Assembly (NCBI GenBank): GCA_007694905.1
Contig: REEU01000153.1
Coordinates: forward strand, 1 to 64,000
Source of the DNA: Gammaproteobacteria bacterium
Lineage (GTDB): Bacteria > Pseudomonadota > Gammaproteobacteria > Pseudomonadales > Azotimanducaceae
Direction of reading: 5' to 3'
DNA: 64,000 bases
In this document: piece by piece, positions 52,432 through 61,330 of the stretch
Layout: the number at the start of each line of letters is the position of its first letter
Position numbering within the stretch: position 1 is the first letter of the stretch
Notes under the pieces: model-generated
What the model was told of the DNA's origin: nothing
Seen by the model: only the letters and a program-made list of their open reading frames with translations
The model's database searches: none
Program-made: the position numbers and the translations under genes

Positions 52432-53468
52432 CCATCCTCATTGTTACCGATGCATGGCGACCGCAGACCAATGGTGTCGTCACGACGCTGGAGCAGGTGG
52501 TTGCCGGTGTGCGCGAGCGCGGCACGGATGTCGAAGTCCTGGAACCTGGCCGTTTCACGACGTTGGGGCTGCCCGGCTACCGTGAGATCCGTGTGGCCAT
52601 CAATCCGTTCTCGGTGGGTCGCCGGATCAGGGCGCTCGAGCCGTCTGCGGTGCACATTGCCACCGAGGGACCGCTGGGGCTGGCGGCGCGACGCTACCTT
52701 GCGCGGCACGACCTGCCGTTCACCACGTCGCTGCACACCAAGTTTCCTGAATACATGCGGGCCCGGGTCGGGCTGCCGTTGCGATGGGGCTATGCGTTCC
52801 TGCGCTGGTTTCATCAGCCCGCCTACAGCACGTTGGTGACGACGGAGCGGCAGCGTGAGGAGCTCGCCGCCTGGAGACTCGAGCACCTGCGGGTCTGGGG
52901 ACGGGGAGTCGATACCGAGGCCTTCTTCCCGCGCGCCCGCGTCGAAGGCTACGACGGGCCGTTGCTGCTTTACGTGGGCCGGGTCGCGGTAGAGAAAAAC
53001 CTCGAGGCGTTTCTGGAACTCGATTGCGCCGGCCGTAAGGTGGTGGTGGGAGATGGCCCGCTGCGTCGCTCGCTGGAGAGGCGCTATCCGGACACTGAGT
53101 TCGTCGGCTACAGCTACGGTGAGGCCCTGGCGGACTGGTACGCGCGGGCTGACGTCTTCGTGTTTCCTTCCAGGACCGATACCTTCGGTCTGGTGATGCT
53201 CGAGGCTATGGCCTGCGGTACGCCTGTGGCGGCGTTTCCGGTGACAGGGCCTCTGGGTCTGGTTACCGAGGGCCTGACCGGGGCGCTCGATGACGACCTC
53301 GCAGCGGCCATCGAACGGGCACTGGAATGCGACCGCAGTGCCTGCCGCAGTTTCGCCGAGAGCCAGAATTGGGATGCCGTCGTCGATCGCTTTCTCGAGG
53401 ATCTGGAGACCATCGTCTGGCCGCGCGCCGACCTGCCCCCGCTGATGGCGACAGGCTCCCAGCGCTGA
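52428..53468 (+). CDS. GT4-family glycosyltransferase
   Basis: 346-residue GT-B glycosyltransferase. It begins TILIVTDAWRPQTNGVVTTL and has the acceptor region TTSLHTKFPEYMRARVG. The donor-binding domain contains YVGRVAVEKNLEAFLEL and the E-x7-E region FVFPSRTDTFGLVMLEAMAC. It resembles GDP-mannose-dependent or diacylglycerol-type GT4 enzymes. ATG overlaps the phosphoesterase stop by four bases, so the two form a pair, perhaps building a glycolipid. The donor and acceptor are unknown. Confidence 0.9.
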   Translation: MTILIVTDAWRPQTNGVVTTLEQVVAGVRERGTDVEVLEPGRFTTLGLPGYREIRVAINPFSVGRRIRALEPSAVHIATEGPLGLAARRYLARHDLPFTTSLHTKFPEYMRARVGLPLRWGYAFLRWFHQPAYSTLVTTERQREELAAWRLEHLRVWGRGVDTEAFFPRARVEGYDGPLLLYVGRVAVEKNLEAFLELDCAGRKVVVGDGPLRRSLERRYPDTEFVGYSYGEALADWYARADVFVFPSRTDTFGLVMLEAMACGTPVAAFPVTGPLGLVTEGLTGALDDDLAAAIERALECDRSACRSFAESQNWDAVVDRFLEDLETIVWPRADLPPLMATGSQR

Positions 53469-53521
53469 CATCGGATCATGACGAGGTTAGGGTGTCGCTC
53501 AGGTGTCGCCGGATTCTGGAT

Positions 53522-53636
53522 CAGTCGGCGATCGGACGGATCTGCTGGGAGCAGATCCGGTCGCGCGCAGCGCGCCCGGAGGGTGCCCGCGAAGGGTGGC
53601 GGCAACAGCGCAGCTTCGCTGCACGCTCTCCCGTTG
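53522..53636 (+). repeat. Multi-hairpin dispersed element, copy 2
   Basis: Inverted copy of 28336-28453. It starts 53 bases after the glycosyltransferase stop and ends 32 bases before the NUDIX frame. It contains GGATCTGCT-GGG-AGCAGATCC (53538-53558, nine perfect pairs), a GCGCGC stem, a weaker CCGC/GCGG stem and GCAGCGAAGCTGC (53610-53622). Several differences between the two copies keep pairing in the stems (for example T-G against T-A in the last loop). No open frame crosses it. Confidence 0.8.
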
Positions 53637-53667
53637 ACACCAGCAAACACCACGCAACTTCAACACT

Positions 53668-54225
53668 ATGTGTGTTGTACCTTGGGAGTGCTCGTTGGAT
53701 CAGTATGCGTCACGGCAGCTTCTCGAACTGCACCGGAGCGCTGCTTACGGCGGTGCTGCGCAAGCCACGCTCATGTATCTGTGCCAGTTGGATCGAGTGC
53801 TGCTGATGCACAAGCGGCGCGGTCACGGCGCCGGATTGATCAACGCGCCAGGCGGCAAGCTCGAAGCCGGTGAAACCCCCTTGGCCTGCGCGCTGCGGGA
53901 AACCCGCGAAGAAGTGGGGCTCGAGGTGGAGGATGCGCGGCTGCTTGGCGAGCTGCGCTTTCTCGATGTCAGCGGTGACCGCACTCTGGGCTGGGCGTTT
54001 CGCGCTGGGCGTGCCTCGGGTGAAGCGCTGGTCACGGCGGAGGCGGCGCCCATGTGGTTTCCTGTGGATGCCATCCCCTACTCGAGAATGTGGCCCGGTG
54101 ATCGCTTCTGGCTGCCGTGGTTGTTGTCTGGGTCCCCATTCCGGGCCAGCCTGCTGTGTGACGGCCAGCAGGTGGTGGAAGCGCGTGTTTCAGCGATGCC
54201 CCGGCACTGGCAGAATTCTTGCTAA
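53668..54225 (+). CDS. NUDIX hydrolase (8-oxo-dGTP diphosphatase-like)
   Basis: 185-residue NUDIX protein. The NUDIX box is intact: GGKLEAGETPLACALRETRE then EVGLEV (near residues 63-88). The strand ATLMYLCQLDRVLLMHKRRG before it is typical of MutT/Nudt1-type enzymes that clean oxidised nucleotides. Start options are ATG at 53668, TTG at 53695 (GGGAG six bases upstream) or ATG at 53773. The middle option keeps the complete first strand with a better binding site. An inverted pair CAACAC/GTGTTG lies at the first ATG. Confidence 0.85.
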   Translation: MCVVPWECSLDQYASRQLLELHRSAAYGGAAQATLMYLCQLDRVLLMHKRRGHGAGLINAPGGKLEAGETPLACALRETREEVGLEVEDARLLGELRFLDVSGDRTLGWAFRAGRASGEALVTAEAAPMWFPVDAIPYSRMWPGDRFWLPWLLSGSPFRASLLCDGQQVVEARVSAMPRHWQNSC

Positions 54226-54329
54226 ATGCCTTCAGCCCTATCGGGCATGACACGTCAGGGCCCGCATGGGCGTCGTCGTTGCAATGAGCGCGCGCACTGT
54301 GGGTGTGCGCGACAAAGAGCGAGCAGACC

Positions 54330-54809
54330 ATGAAAGTGCATGGAATCCGGCCATGCTCGGTGCTGGTGGCATCGCCGCAGGCAGGCGCTGCGTCCGGGGA
54401 AGGGACCCTCACGGAAATCGTCGTCTCGGGTACGCGACTGCCGGAGGCTGGCAGCGAGGGCCCGATTCCTGTGGGGGTGGTCACCCGCGCCGACATGGAG
54501 CAGGGCATCACCGGCGACGAGATCGGTGTGGTGTTGGTCGTGCGTTGGCTGCAAGGTCGTCTCGAAACGGGTACCCGGCTGCTGTACGCCGCCGCCCAGA
54601 AGCGGTTGCTGCTGGGCCCGAACCAGGTTCCGGAGACGTCGTCCCATCAGCTGGTCGATCTGTTCGCGAGCTGGTTGCCGACCCCCTCGCTGCGGGAGGA
54701 TCTGCGGGTCGACAATCTCACCGACGAGGCCTTTCGGCGGCATCTGTCCCGAATCAAGGATCCGGGACGCAGCGTGCGCCTGCAGGTGAGCTGGCGTGGC
54801 GGCGTCTGA
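54330..54809 (+). pseudogene. Collapsed TonB-dependent receptor
   Basis: A 159-codon open frame that keeps only the two ends of a TonB-dependent receptor. Residues 25-58 look like a TonB box and plug start (LTEIVVSGTRLPEAGSEGPI then PVGVVTRADMEQ). The last hundred residues look like the final barrel strands (LVDLFASWLPTPSLREDLRV then DNLTDEAFRRHLSRI and PGRSVRLQVSWR). About 500 residues of plug and barrel expected between are missing, and the signal peptide is degraded. The frame is intact across the join, so a short product could still be made. Its stop overlaps the following ABC ATPase start by 14 bases. Confidence 0.72.
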
Positions 54810-55548
54810 CGCCGGCGGCCACTGGCCGCTGGAGCTGATCGGCCTGCGCAAGCGCTTCGGTCCGGTCCAGGCCCTGGCCGGGCTCGACCTCCGCGTCGGG
54901 GCGGGTGAGTGCTACGCGCTGCTCGGGCCTAACGGCGCCGGTAAGACCACGGCCCTGAACATCCTGCTTGGTTTCCTGCAGCCGGATGCGGGCACCGCCC
55001 GCATCGCCGCCGTAGACGTGCAGGCGGATCCCGATCGCGCCCGCCGCAATCTGGCCTACATCCCGGAACAGGTTCAGCTCTATCCCCGGCTGTCAGGGCT
55101 CGAGAATCTGGCGTACTTCCATGGTCTCGGTGCCAGCGAAGCGATGGCGGACGCGTCGTTGCGGGATTGCCTGCGGCAGGCGGGCCTGGCGGATGCGGCG
55201 TACGAACGCCGCGTTCACACGTATTCCAAGGGCATGCGCCAGAAAGTGGGTATCGCGATCGCGCTGGCGCGCCGCGCGCCGGTGATGCTGCTGGACGAAC
55301 CAACTTCCGGCCTCGACCCGGAGGCGGCCTTCGAACTCAATAACAGCCTTCGCGATCTCGCTGCGCGCGGGGTCACGATCCTGATGGCCACCCATGACCT
55401 GTTTCGTGCCCGGGAGGTGGCTTCCCGGATCGGGATTCTGGTGGCCGGACGCCTGCAGCAGGAGGTGGACCCGGCATCGGTGGGTGGGGCCGAACTCGAG
55501 TCCCTCTATCTGGCGGCGGTCAGGGACCTGCTCGGGCGGGCGTCGTGA
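54796..55548 (+). CDS. ABC transporter ATPase
   Basis: 250-residue ATPase of an ABC-2-type exporter. Walker A is LLGPNGAGKTTALNILL (near residues 41-57), the signature-equivalent is TYSKGMRQKVGIAIALARRA, and Walker B is VMLLDEPTSGLDPEA. Overall it resembles NosF/CcmA-like ATPases. GTG start at 54796. It overlaps the next gene by four bases. With the following two permeases it forms a complete export module of unknown substrate. Confidence 0.9.
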   Translation: MAASDAGGHWPLELIGLRKRFGPVQALAGLDLRVGAGECYALLGPNGAGKTTALNILLGFLQPDAGTARIAAVDVQADPDRARRNLAYIPEQVQLYPRLSGLENLAYFHGLGASEAMADASLRDCLRQAGLADAAYERRVHTYSKGMRQKVGIAIALARRAPVMLLDEPTSGLDPEAAFELNNSLRDLAARGVTILMATHDLFRAREVASRIGILVAGRLQQEVDPASVGGAELESLYLAAVRDLLGRAS

Positions 55549-56942
55549 TCGCACGGCTGGTCGCCAAGGAGCTGCTGGAACTCCGGCGCGATGGCCGTAT
55601 CTGGATGCTGCTGGCCATTCTCGGTGTGCTCGCTGCCGGCGCGGCTCTCAGCACCTGGCAGCAGGTCCGGACCCAGCATGCAGCCTGGCATGCGGCCAGT
55701 GCCGGAGAGCAGGAACGCTGGCTGGCTCAGGACGAGAAGCACCCGCATTCGGCAGCCCATTACGGCGTCTATGCATTCCGGCCGCCGGGGCCGCTGGCGA
55801 CGTTCGATCCTGGCCTCGACCCCTATCTTCCGGTCACGGTGTGGATGGAAGCCCATCGCCAGAACGAGGCGCTGTATCGACCCGCTCAGGATGCCGGGTC
55901 GGCGGTCAGGTTCGGCCGGCTTACGCCGGCCACCATCGTCGGTGCGCTGCTGCCGCTGCTCATTGTGCTCGTTGCGGCGCCTGCGATCAGCGGCGAGCGG
56001 GAGCGGGGAACCCTCACGCAACTGCTCGCACAGGGGGTGGCGCCGGGGCGCTGGGTTCTGGGCAAGGGCCTGGCGCTTGCCACGCTGCTCGCAGGGCTGC
56101 TCCTGCCCCTGTGGTTGTTGGTGACGGCCGTCCTGATCGTCGCTTCCGCGCCAACAGATACGCTGGCGCGCTGGCTGGCCGCGGGCGCGCTGGTTGCGCT
56201 TTATCTGGGCGGATTTCTTCTGACCTGTCTGTTCGTGTCCGCCTGCAGCCGGTCGGTCCGGACCGCGCTGCTCGTTCTGCTCTCGGTGTGGGCCGTCTCC
56301 ACCCTCATCGCGCCGCGCGCGGTGCTGGAGTGGGCACAGTGGCGCCACCCCACGCCGTCGAGCTTCGAGTTCAGACAGGCGCTGCAGGCGGACTTGCGGG
56401 ACCGGAGCGAACTTGATGCAAGGCTGGCGCGACGTGCCGCGGAGCTGCTGGAAGCGCATGCTGTGGACCGAGTCGAACAGCTCCCAGTCAATTTCGACGG
56501 ATTCCGACTGCAGGCGGCAGAGGAGCACGATTACGCCGTGTTCGACGCCCACTTCGGGCGCCTGCACGAGGGCTACCTGGCCCAGGAACGCCTACTGCAA
56601 TGGTTCGGCGTCCTCGCGCCCTATCTGGCCTTCAGTGCCGCGTCGAGCGGCCTGTCGGGCACCGACCTTCTCCACTACCGCCACTTTGCTGACAGCGCCG
56701 AACAACACAGACGGGTGATGCAGGAGATGCTGAACGAGGCCATCTATCGCAATCCCGAGGTTGACGGGCAGCGTTATCTGGCCGGCCCGGAGTTGTGGGC
56801 CACCGTTCCCGAGTTCGAGTACTCGGCCCCGTCCCTTGGTCGCATCATCAGCGGCCATGCGCCGGCGTTTGCCGTGCTCACAGGCTGGTTGCTGCTGCCA
56901 CTGATGGGCCTGCTGCGGGTCGCACCGCGCCTGCAGCCATGA
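55545..56942 (+). CDS. ABC-2-type permease, DUF3526-like, first
   Basis: 465-residue membrane protein. It starts MIARLVAKELLELRRDGRIW with a first membrane helix, then a large periplasmic loop (residues 40-115), a helix cluster with PLLIVLVAAPAISGERERGT, a second large soluble loop, and a final helix near residue 445. This two-loop layout is that of DUF3526/ABC-2-like permeases found next to TonB receptors. It begins in the last four bases of the ATPase gene and overlaps the second permease by four. Confidence 0.82.
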   Translation: MIARLVAKELLELRRDGRIWMLLAILGVLAAGAALSTWQQVRTQHAAWHAASAGEQERWLAQDEKHPHSAAHYGVYAFRPPGPLATFDPGLDPYLPVTVWMEAHRQNEALYRPAQDAGSAVRFGRLTPATIVGALLPLLIVLVAAPAISGERERGTLTQLLAQGVAPGRWVLGKGLALATLLAGLLLPLWLLVTAVLIVASAPTDTLARWLAAGALVALYLGGFLLTCLFVSACSRSVRTALLVLLSVWAVSTLIAPRAVLEWAQWRHPTPSSFEFRQALQADLRDRSELDARLARRAAELLEAHAVDRVEQLPVNFDGFRLQAAEEHDYAVFDAHFGRLHEGYLAQERLLQWFGVLAPYLAFSAASSGLSGTDLLHYRHFADSAEQHRRVMQEMLNEAIYRNPEVDGQRYLAGPELWATVPEFEYSAPSLGRIISGHAPAFAVLTGWLLLPLMGLLRVAPRLQP

Positions 56943-58384
56943 ACAGCGCCGTCGTCCGCGGTGAGGTTCGGCTGCTGCTGCGTGATCCTGCGGTGTGGAC
57001 CGTGCTGCTGGTCCTCGTCGTCACCCTGATCGGCGCGGTGATTCAGGGCGTGCTTCGCAAGCACGCAGAGATCGCCGTCTTCACGGAAATGGCAAATGCC
57101 GATGCTGCCAGGCTGGAGTCGGCGACCTGGGACGCCATACGCCTGGAAGAGCAGGGTGGAAACGTCTCGCGATTTCGTGATCCGCGCAACGCAGACGTGG
57201 TCGGGCGGCGACTGGCAGTGCAACATCTGATTCTGCCGCCGACGGGACTGGCTGCGCTGGCTGTTGGCCAGAGCGACCTGCACCCGGCGTGGCATCCCGT
57301 GTCCTTGGAACCGCGCGACCAGCTGCTCGCCGAAGGCGAGCTCAATGCTCCACGGCAGCTGGCCGTGGGTCGCTTCGACGTCAGTTTCGTGGTGGTGTTC
57401 GTCGCGCCGCTGTTGCTGCTCGGTCTGCTGGCAGGGTCCCCCGCCCGCGAGCGGGAGTCGGGGATACTGCCTCTGCTGGCCGTGCAGCGGGGTCGACTCG
57501 GTGGTTGGCTGGCGCTGCGTACAGGACTGCGCCTGCTGATTGTCCTGCTGCCCATCCTGGTGGTGGGCGTCGTGGTGGCATGGCTTCCCGGCCCTGGCCC
57601 ACTCGAGACCGCGGCATCCGAGACGTGGCTGCGCCTTGGGCTTTGGGGCTTGGCGGTTGCAGGTTACCTGACGTTCTGGGCCGCCCTCGGCGTCTGGATG
57701 GGTACGCTGGCGCTGGATACCGCCCGCGCTGTGCTGGCGCTTGCGGCGGCGTGGCTGCTGCTGGTGATCCTCCTTCCCGCCATCGCGAACGTCGCGCTGG
57801 AGCTGAGTTACCCACAACCGTCCCGCATCGAGTACGTGGATGCCATGCGCGCCGCAACGGATCTTGCCCGCGCGGAAGGCAGCGAGGTTCTGCAGCAGTA
57901 CCTGGAGGATCACCCGGAGATGGCGGGCGACGACGTCGACGTGGACGACTTCTTCGCTCAGCGCCTGCTGGTTCAGGCGCGGGTCGAGGAGGCGCTGCGC
58001 CCCTTGTCGACCGCCTTCGAACAGCAGCGGCAGGCGCGTGCCCGTCAGGTGCGCTGGTTGCGCTGGGCGTCGCCGGCCATGCTCACCTCGGAGGGGCTCG
58101 CGGATGCCGCGGGGACCTCCGAGTCACGGCAGGCCGACTTCCTGCAGCAGGTGCATGGGTTTCATGATGCCTGGCGGGATTTCTTCGGGCCTCGGGTGCT
58201 TGCGGGACGGCCGTTTTTCGACCATGACCGCATTCCGACCTTCGAGTATTCGCACGAGCCCCCGACTCGATTGGCGGCACGAATGGCTGTGGTCATGCTC
58301 GGTTGCTTCGGGCTCAGTGTCGCCTTGGGTCTGCTGGCGTTGCGTCGCGCTCGCAGTCTCCCTAAGGTCATGGGCAACGAGTGA
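56939..58384 (+). CDS. ABC-2-type permease, DUF3526-like, second
   Basis: 481-residue membrane protein with the same layout as its neighbour: N-terminal helix (VWTVLLVLVVTLIGAVIQGV), a large loop, a helix cluster with LLLLGLLAGSPARERESGIL, a second soluble loop (residues 300-450) and a C-terminal helix. The two permeases are clearly related but diverged, so the exporter is probably a heterodimer. ATG at 56939 is in the four-base overlap with the first permease. Confidence 0.82.
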   Translation: MNSAVVRGEVRLLLRDPAVWTVLLVLVVTLIGAVIQGVLRKHAEIAVFTEMANADAARLESATWDAIRLEEQGGNVSRFRDPRNADVVGRRLAVQHLILPPTGLAALAVGQSDLHPAWHPVSLEPRDQLLAEGELNAPRQLAVGRFDVSFVVVFVAPLLLLGLLAGSPARERESGILPLLAVQRGRLGGWLALRTGLRLLIVLLPILVVGVVVAWLPGPGPLETAASETWLRLGLWGLAVAGYLTFWAALGVWMGTLALDTARAVLALAAAWLLLVILLPAIANVALELSYPQPSRIEYVDAMRAATDLARAEGSEVLQQYLEDHPEMAGDDVDVDDFFAQRLLVQARVEEALRPLSTAFEQQRQARARQVRWLRWASPAMLTSEGLADAAGTSESRQADFLQQVHGFHDAWRDFFGPRVLAGRPFFDHDRIPTFEYSHEPPTRLAARMAVVMLGCFGLSVALGLLALRRARSLPKVMGNE

Positions 58385-58417
58385 CCTCACGGCATCGACG
58401 CTAAGGAGTGCAGCACG

Positions 58418-59047
58418 ATGAACGCTCCGGATCCCGACCTGCGGGAGCGGATTCTGGACGAAGCATTGGCGCTGGCGGCGCTGGATTCATGGGAAGCGGT
58501 GCGGCTGCACGCGGTGGCGGATCGCCTCGGAATCGGACTGGACACGATCCGCGGCCACTTCGCGGAGAAGGAGGATCTCGTCGAGGCCTTCTTCGATCGG
58601 GCCGATGCCGCCATGCTGCGGTGTTCGGAACAGCAGGATCTCTTGCATCTCGATCCGCGCGCACGCCTGCAGACGCTGATTCTGGCTTGGCTCCATGCGC
58701 TGGCGCCGCATCGGCGCGTCGTACGTGAGATGATCGCGGGCAAGCTGGAACCCGGTCACCTGCACGTTCAGATTCCAGGCCTGTTGCGCGTGAGTCGCAC
58801 CGTGCAGTGGCTGCGTGAGGCCGCCGGTCTCGATGCGACGTTTCTGCGGCGGGCGCTGGAGGAGACCGCGCTCACCGGCATTTACCTGGCCACATTTGCA
58901 CGTTGGCTGAACGACGATTTGGACGATTTTGCGGCCACCGTCCGCTTCCTCGAAGGTGCCCTTGGGGGCGCTGAGCGGCTGGCGGAAGGCTTCGGGGGCT
59001 GGGGTCGCTCGGAGGCGGCGTCGACGCACGGACCCAAGGATTCATAG
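58418..59047 (+). CDS. TetR-family transcriptional regulator
   Basis: 209-residue regulator with an N-terminal helix-turn-helix. DPDLRERILDEALALAALDS and the recognition region LHAVADRLGIGLDTIRGHFA end in EKEDLVEAFFDRADAAML. The C-terminal ligand domain resembles COQ9/TetR-type proteins, which is weak evidence. AAGGAG lies nine bases before the ATG. It follows the ABC permeases by 33 bases and may control them or the dynamin-like gene. Confidence 0.82.
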   Translation: MNAPDPDLRERILDEALALAALDSWEAVRLHAVADRLGIGLDTIRGHFAEKEDLVEAFFDRADAAMLRCSEQQDLLHLDPRARLQTLILAWLHALAPHRRVVREMIAGKLEPGHLHVQIPGLLRVSRTVQWLREAAGLDATFLRRALEETALTGIYLATFARWLNDDLDDFAATVRFLEGALGGAERLAEGFGGWGRSEAASTHGPKDS

Positions 59048-59125
59048 TGGGTCGGTTGCAGCGCGCAACAACATCGAATCGCAATTCACGGCCCAGGGTC
59101 ACCACGGCTAGCGGCGGAGGTAGCA

Positions 59126-61255
59126 ATGACTGCTGAAGATAGACACGAAGACCGGAGCGCCAGCGGACCGATGCAGGGACTGTTGAGCCACTTCTGCGAA
59201 GCGCTTGAGCATGGCCTCTCGCCGCTGCTCAAGCCCATCTCCGAAGTGGCGGACGACTTCAATGCTCAAGCCACTGCCGTACCCGCCGTACTGCCGCCCA
59301 TGAGGGAAGTTGCCGATCAGATTTCGCTGCTGGTGGACAAGATGGCGGAGCAGCAAGCCTACGTGCTGATCTTCGGCCCCCTGAAGAGCGGCAAGAGCAC
59401 GCTCATGAATGCGATCTGCGGCAAGTACGTCAGCGAAGTGAGTTGCCTGCCGGCCTATCCCTGCCTCGTGCACGTCGCGCATGCGGAGCAAACCCGTTTC
59501 CAGGTGACACGCTACAACGGCAGCACGAACACCATCGTTGACGAACCGGCGCTGGCGCAGGCGGTGGCCGACGACCACAAGGTGCTGGTCGAAGCGCTGC
59601 GCAGCTGTGAAGCCGCCGGCATCGACTTCGAGCCGCAGCAGCATGCCACCACGGCCATCAGACGTATCGATATCCGGGTGCCGGCGGGCGATCTGGCTCA
59701 GTCGGGTGCGGTGCTCGTGGACACGCCTGGGCTGTATACGCGCATGAAGTTCGGCTACGACAGGATGACCCGCGATTTCCGCAACGCGGCAGCCTGCGCG
59801 ATCTTCGTCGTCAAGACGGACAATCTTTTTCTGGATCAGGTGTTTGCCGAGTTCGAGGACCTGCTGGAACTGTTCGGGCGCATCTTCCTGGTGGTGAACC
59901 TGGACTCGACCAAACAGGACCTGCAGTCCGATGGCACGCTGGCGCCGTCCCTGGAGCACGCGGATCCGCAGGCGATTGTGCGGGCGTTCGAGAATTTGGC
60001 GATGACGGCGCCGCTGCGCGAGGCGCGGCAGGACGGTCGCTTGCAGATCTATCCGGTGGATCTCCTGCGGGCTGCCAGTGGGCGCATCGGCAGGCAGGAA
60101 CAGGAGCAGGTAGAAGCCGAAGGCGCCCGGGATTTCGCTGCCCTGCTCGAGGACCTCACCGAGTACCTCAACAGCAACGAGTACCTGCGTGGTTTCGTCG
60201 CAGACGGGCTGCAGCGGGCCGCCGCTCTGCTGGATGACCTCGGCGACCTGCTCGAGCATCGCGACGTTTTGAGCTTGCAGGGCCGGGGTCGAACGCTGGC
60301 GGAACGCAAGGCGCAGCTCGAATCAGCGGATGCTGCGCTCGACCGGATCGTGGCCATCGATTGGCGCGCCCTGGCAGCGCGGCAGGGCGCGCTGCTGCGC
60401 GAGCGCGTCGAATCCGAGATCGAGCCCCTGCGGTCGTCGGCTCGACAGACCCTGCATGACGCCCTTGCAGCCTGGTTCGAGAACGACAGCAGCCTCGCTG
60501 CGCTGTGCCGCGACAGTCTGGCGCCGGAGCTGGAACGCGTGCACGAGGAACTCGGGCGCCTGCTGCGCGACGAGTGCGAGAGTCAGCTCGGCCCGGCGGC
60601 GGCCATGGCTGATCTGGATGCGGAACCGGCATCGGATCTGGAAACGGCCGGCGTCGATCTCGCGTCGGCGCTGCGTGATGTGCTCGATGAGCGCCCCCTA
60701 GCTGCGGGCCTTCCTACGCCGGTCACGGTGCTGGACAGCCTGCAGCTGCCCGTGCGCCGGCGCATCATCGACTGGTTGTTGCTGCGCCGGCCGGCGACGG
60801 TACGGCGCTACTTCTTCGGGCCGCCGGAAGCACCGGAGATTCGCCTCACCGCCGCAGAGAAGGCACGCCGTCTCGGTGATTCCGGCCGTGAGGCCATGGC
60901 CGACCAGCTCGATGCCTTGCTTGAGCCGATGTTCGAGTGTGCCGGGGGCAGCATGCTGGAAGCGTGGGTGAGCCGTCATCAGGGCGAATTGGCGGCTCAG
61001 CTCGACCGCCGCAGCAGCGAGCGGCGGGCGGCGATCCTCAGCGAGCTCGATGAGGTCAGCGCGGAGCTTGCGCAGGTGCAGCGGGTCGTGGATCGACTCG
61101 GGGCGCTGCGGCAACTGGCTGCGCAACGCAGCAGTCTCGTCTCTGCGCTTATGGACGAACTCGCGGCACTGGATCCTTCAGCCCTCGGCCGGCCGTTGGA
61201 CTTTCTCGCCGCTTCCGAAACCGAAGTGGACACGGCTGAGGACGCACGGGTCTGA
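59126..61255 (+). CDS. Dynamin-like GTPase
   Basis: 709-residue protein with an N-terminal dynamin-type GTPase. G1 is LIFGPLKSGKSTLMNAICGK (near residues 82-101), G3 is VLVDTPGLYTRM, and the G4-equivalent is FLVVNLDSTKQD. After it comes a long helical stalk (residues 330-460) and a C-terminal helical region (residues 560-700) with PVRRRIIDWLLLRRP near residue 545. Bacterial dynamins remodel membranes, some in stress or phage defence. No partner gene gives a role here. The length is right for a full single-domain bacterial dynamin. Confidence 0.8.
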   Translation: MTAEDRHEDRSASGPMQGLLSHFCEALEHGLSPLLKPISEVADDFNAQATAVPAVLPPMREVADQISLLVDKMAEQQAYVLIFGPLKSGKSTLMNAICGKYVSEVSCLPAYPCLVHVAHAEQTRFQVTRYNGSTNTIVDEPALAQAVADDHKVLVEALRSCEAAGIDFEPQQHATTAIRRIDIRVPAGDLAQSGAVLVDTPGLYTRMKFGYDRMTRDFRNAAACAIFVVKTDNLFLDQVFAEFEDLLELFGRIFLVVNLDSTKQDLQSDGTLAPSLEHADPQAIVRAFENLAMTAPLREARQDGRLQIYPVDLLRAASGRIGRQEQEQVEAEGARDFAALLEDLTEYLNSNEYLRGFVADGLQRAAALLDDLGDLLEHRDVLSLQGRGRTLAERKAQLESADAALDRIVAIDWRALAARQGALLRERVESEIEPLRSSARQTLHDALAAWFENDSSLAALCRDSLAPELERVHEELGRLLRDECESQLGPAAAMADLDAEPASDLETAGVDLASALRDVLDERPLAAGLPTPVTVLDSLQLPVRRRIIDWLLLRRPATVRRYFFGPPEAPEIRLTAAEKARRLGDSGREAMADQLDALLEPMFECAGGSMLEAWVSRHQGELAAQLDRRSSERRAAILSELDEVSAELAQVQRVVDRLGALRQLAAQRSSLVSALMDELAALDPSALGRPLDFLAASETEVDTAEDARV

Positions 61256-61330
61256 GCGGGTATCAGGTTGTGACCATCCCGGGTCAACCGTAGACTGGGC
61301 GGTTCGGCACATGTCTTTGGAGGGCGGTGC

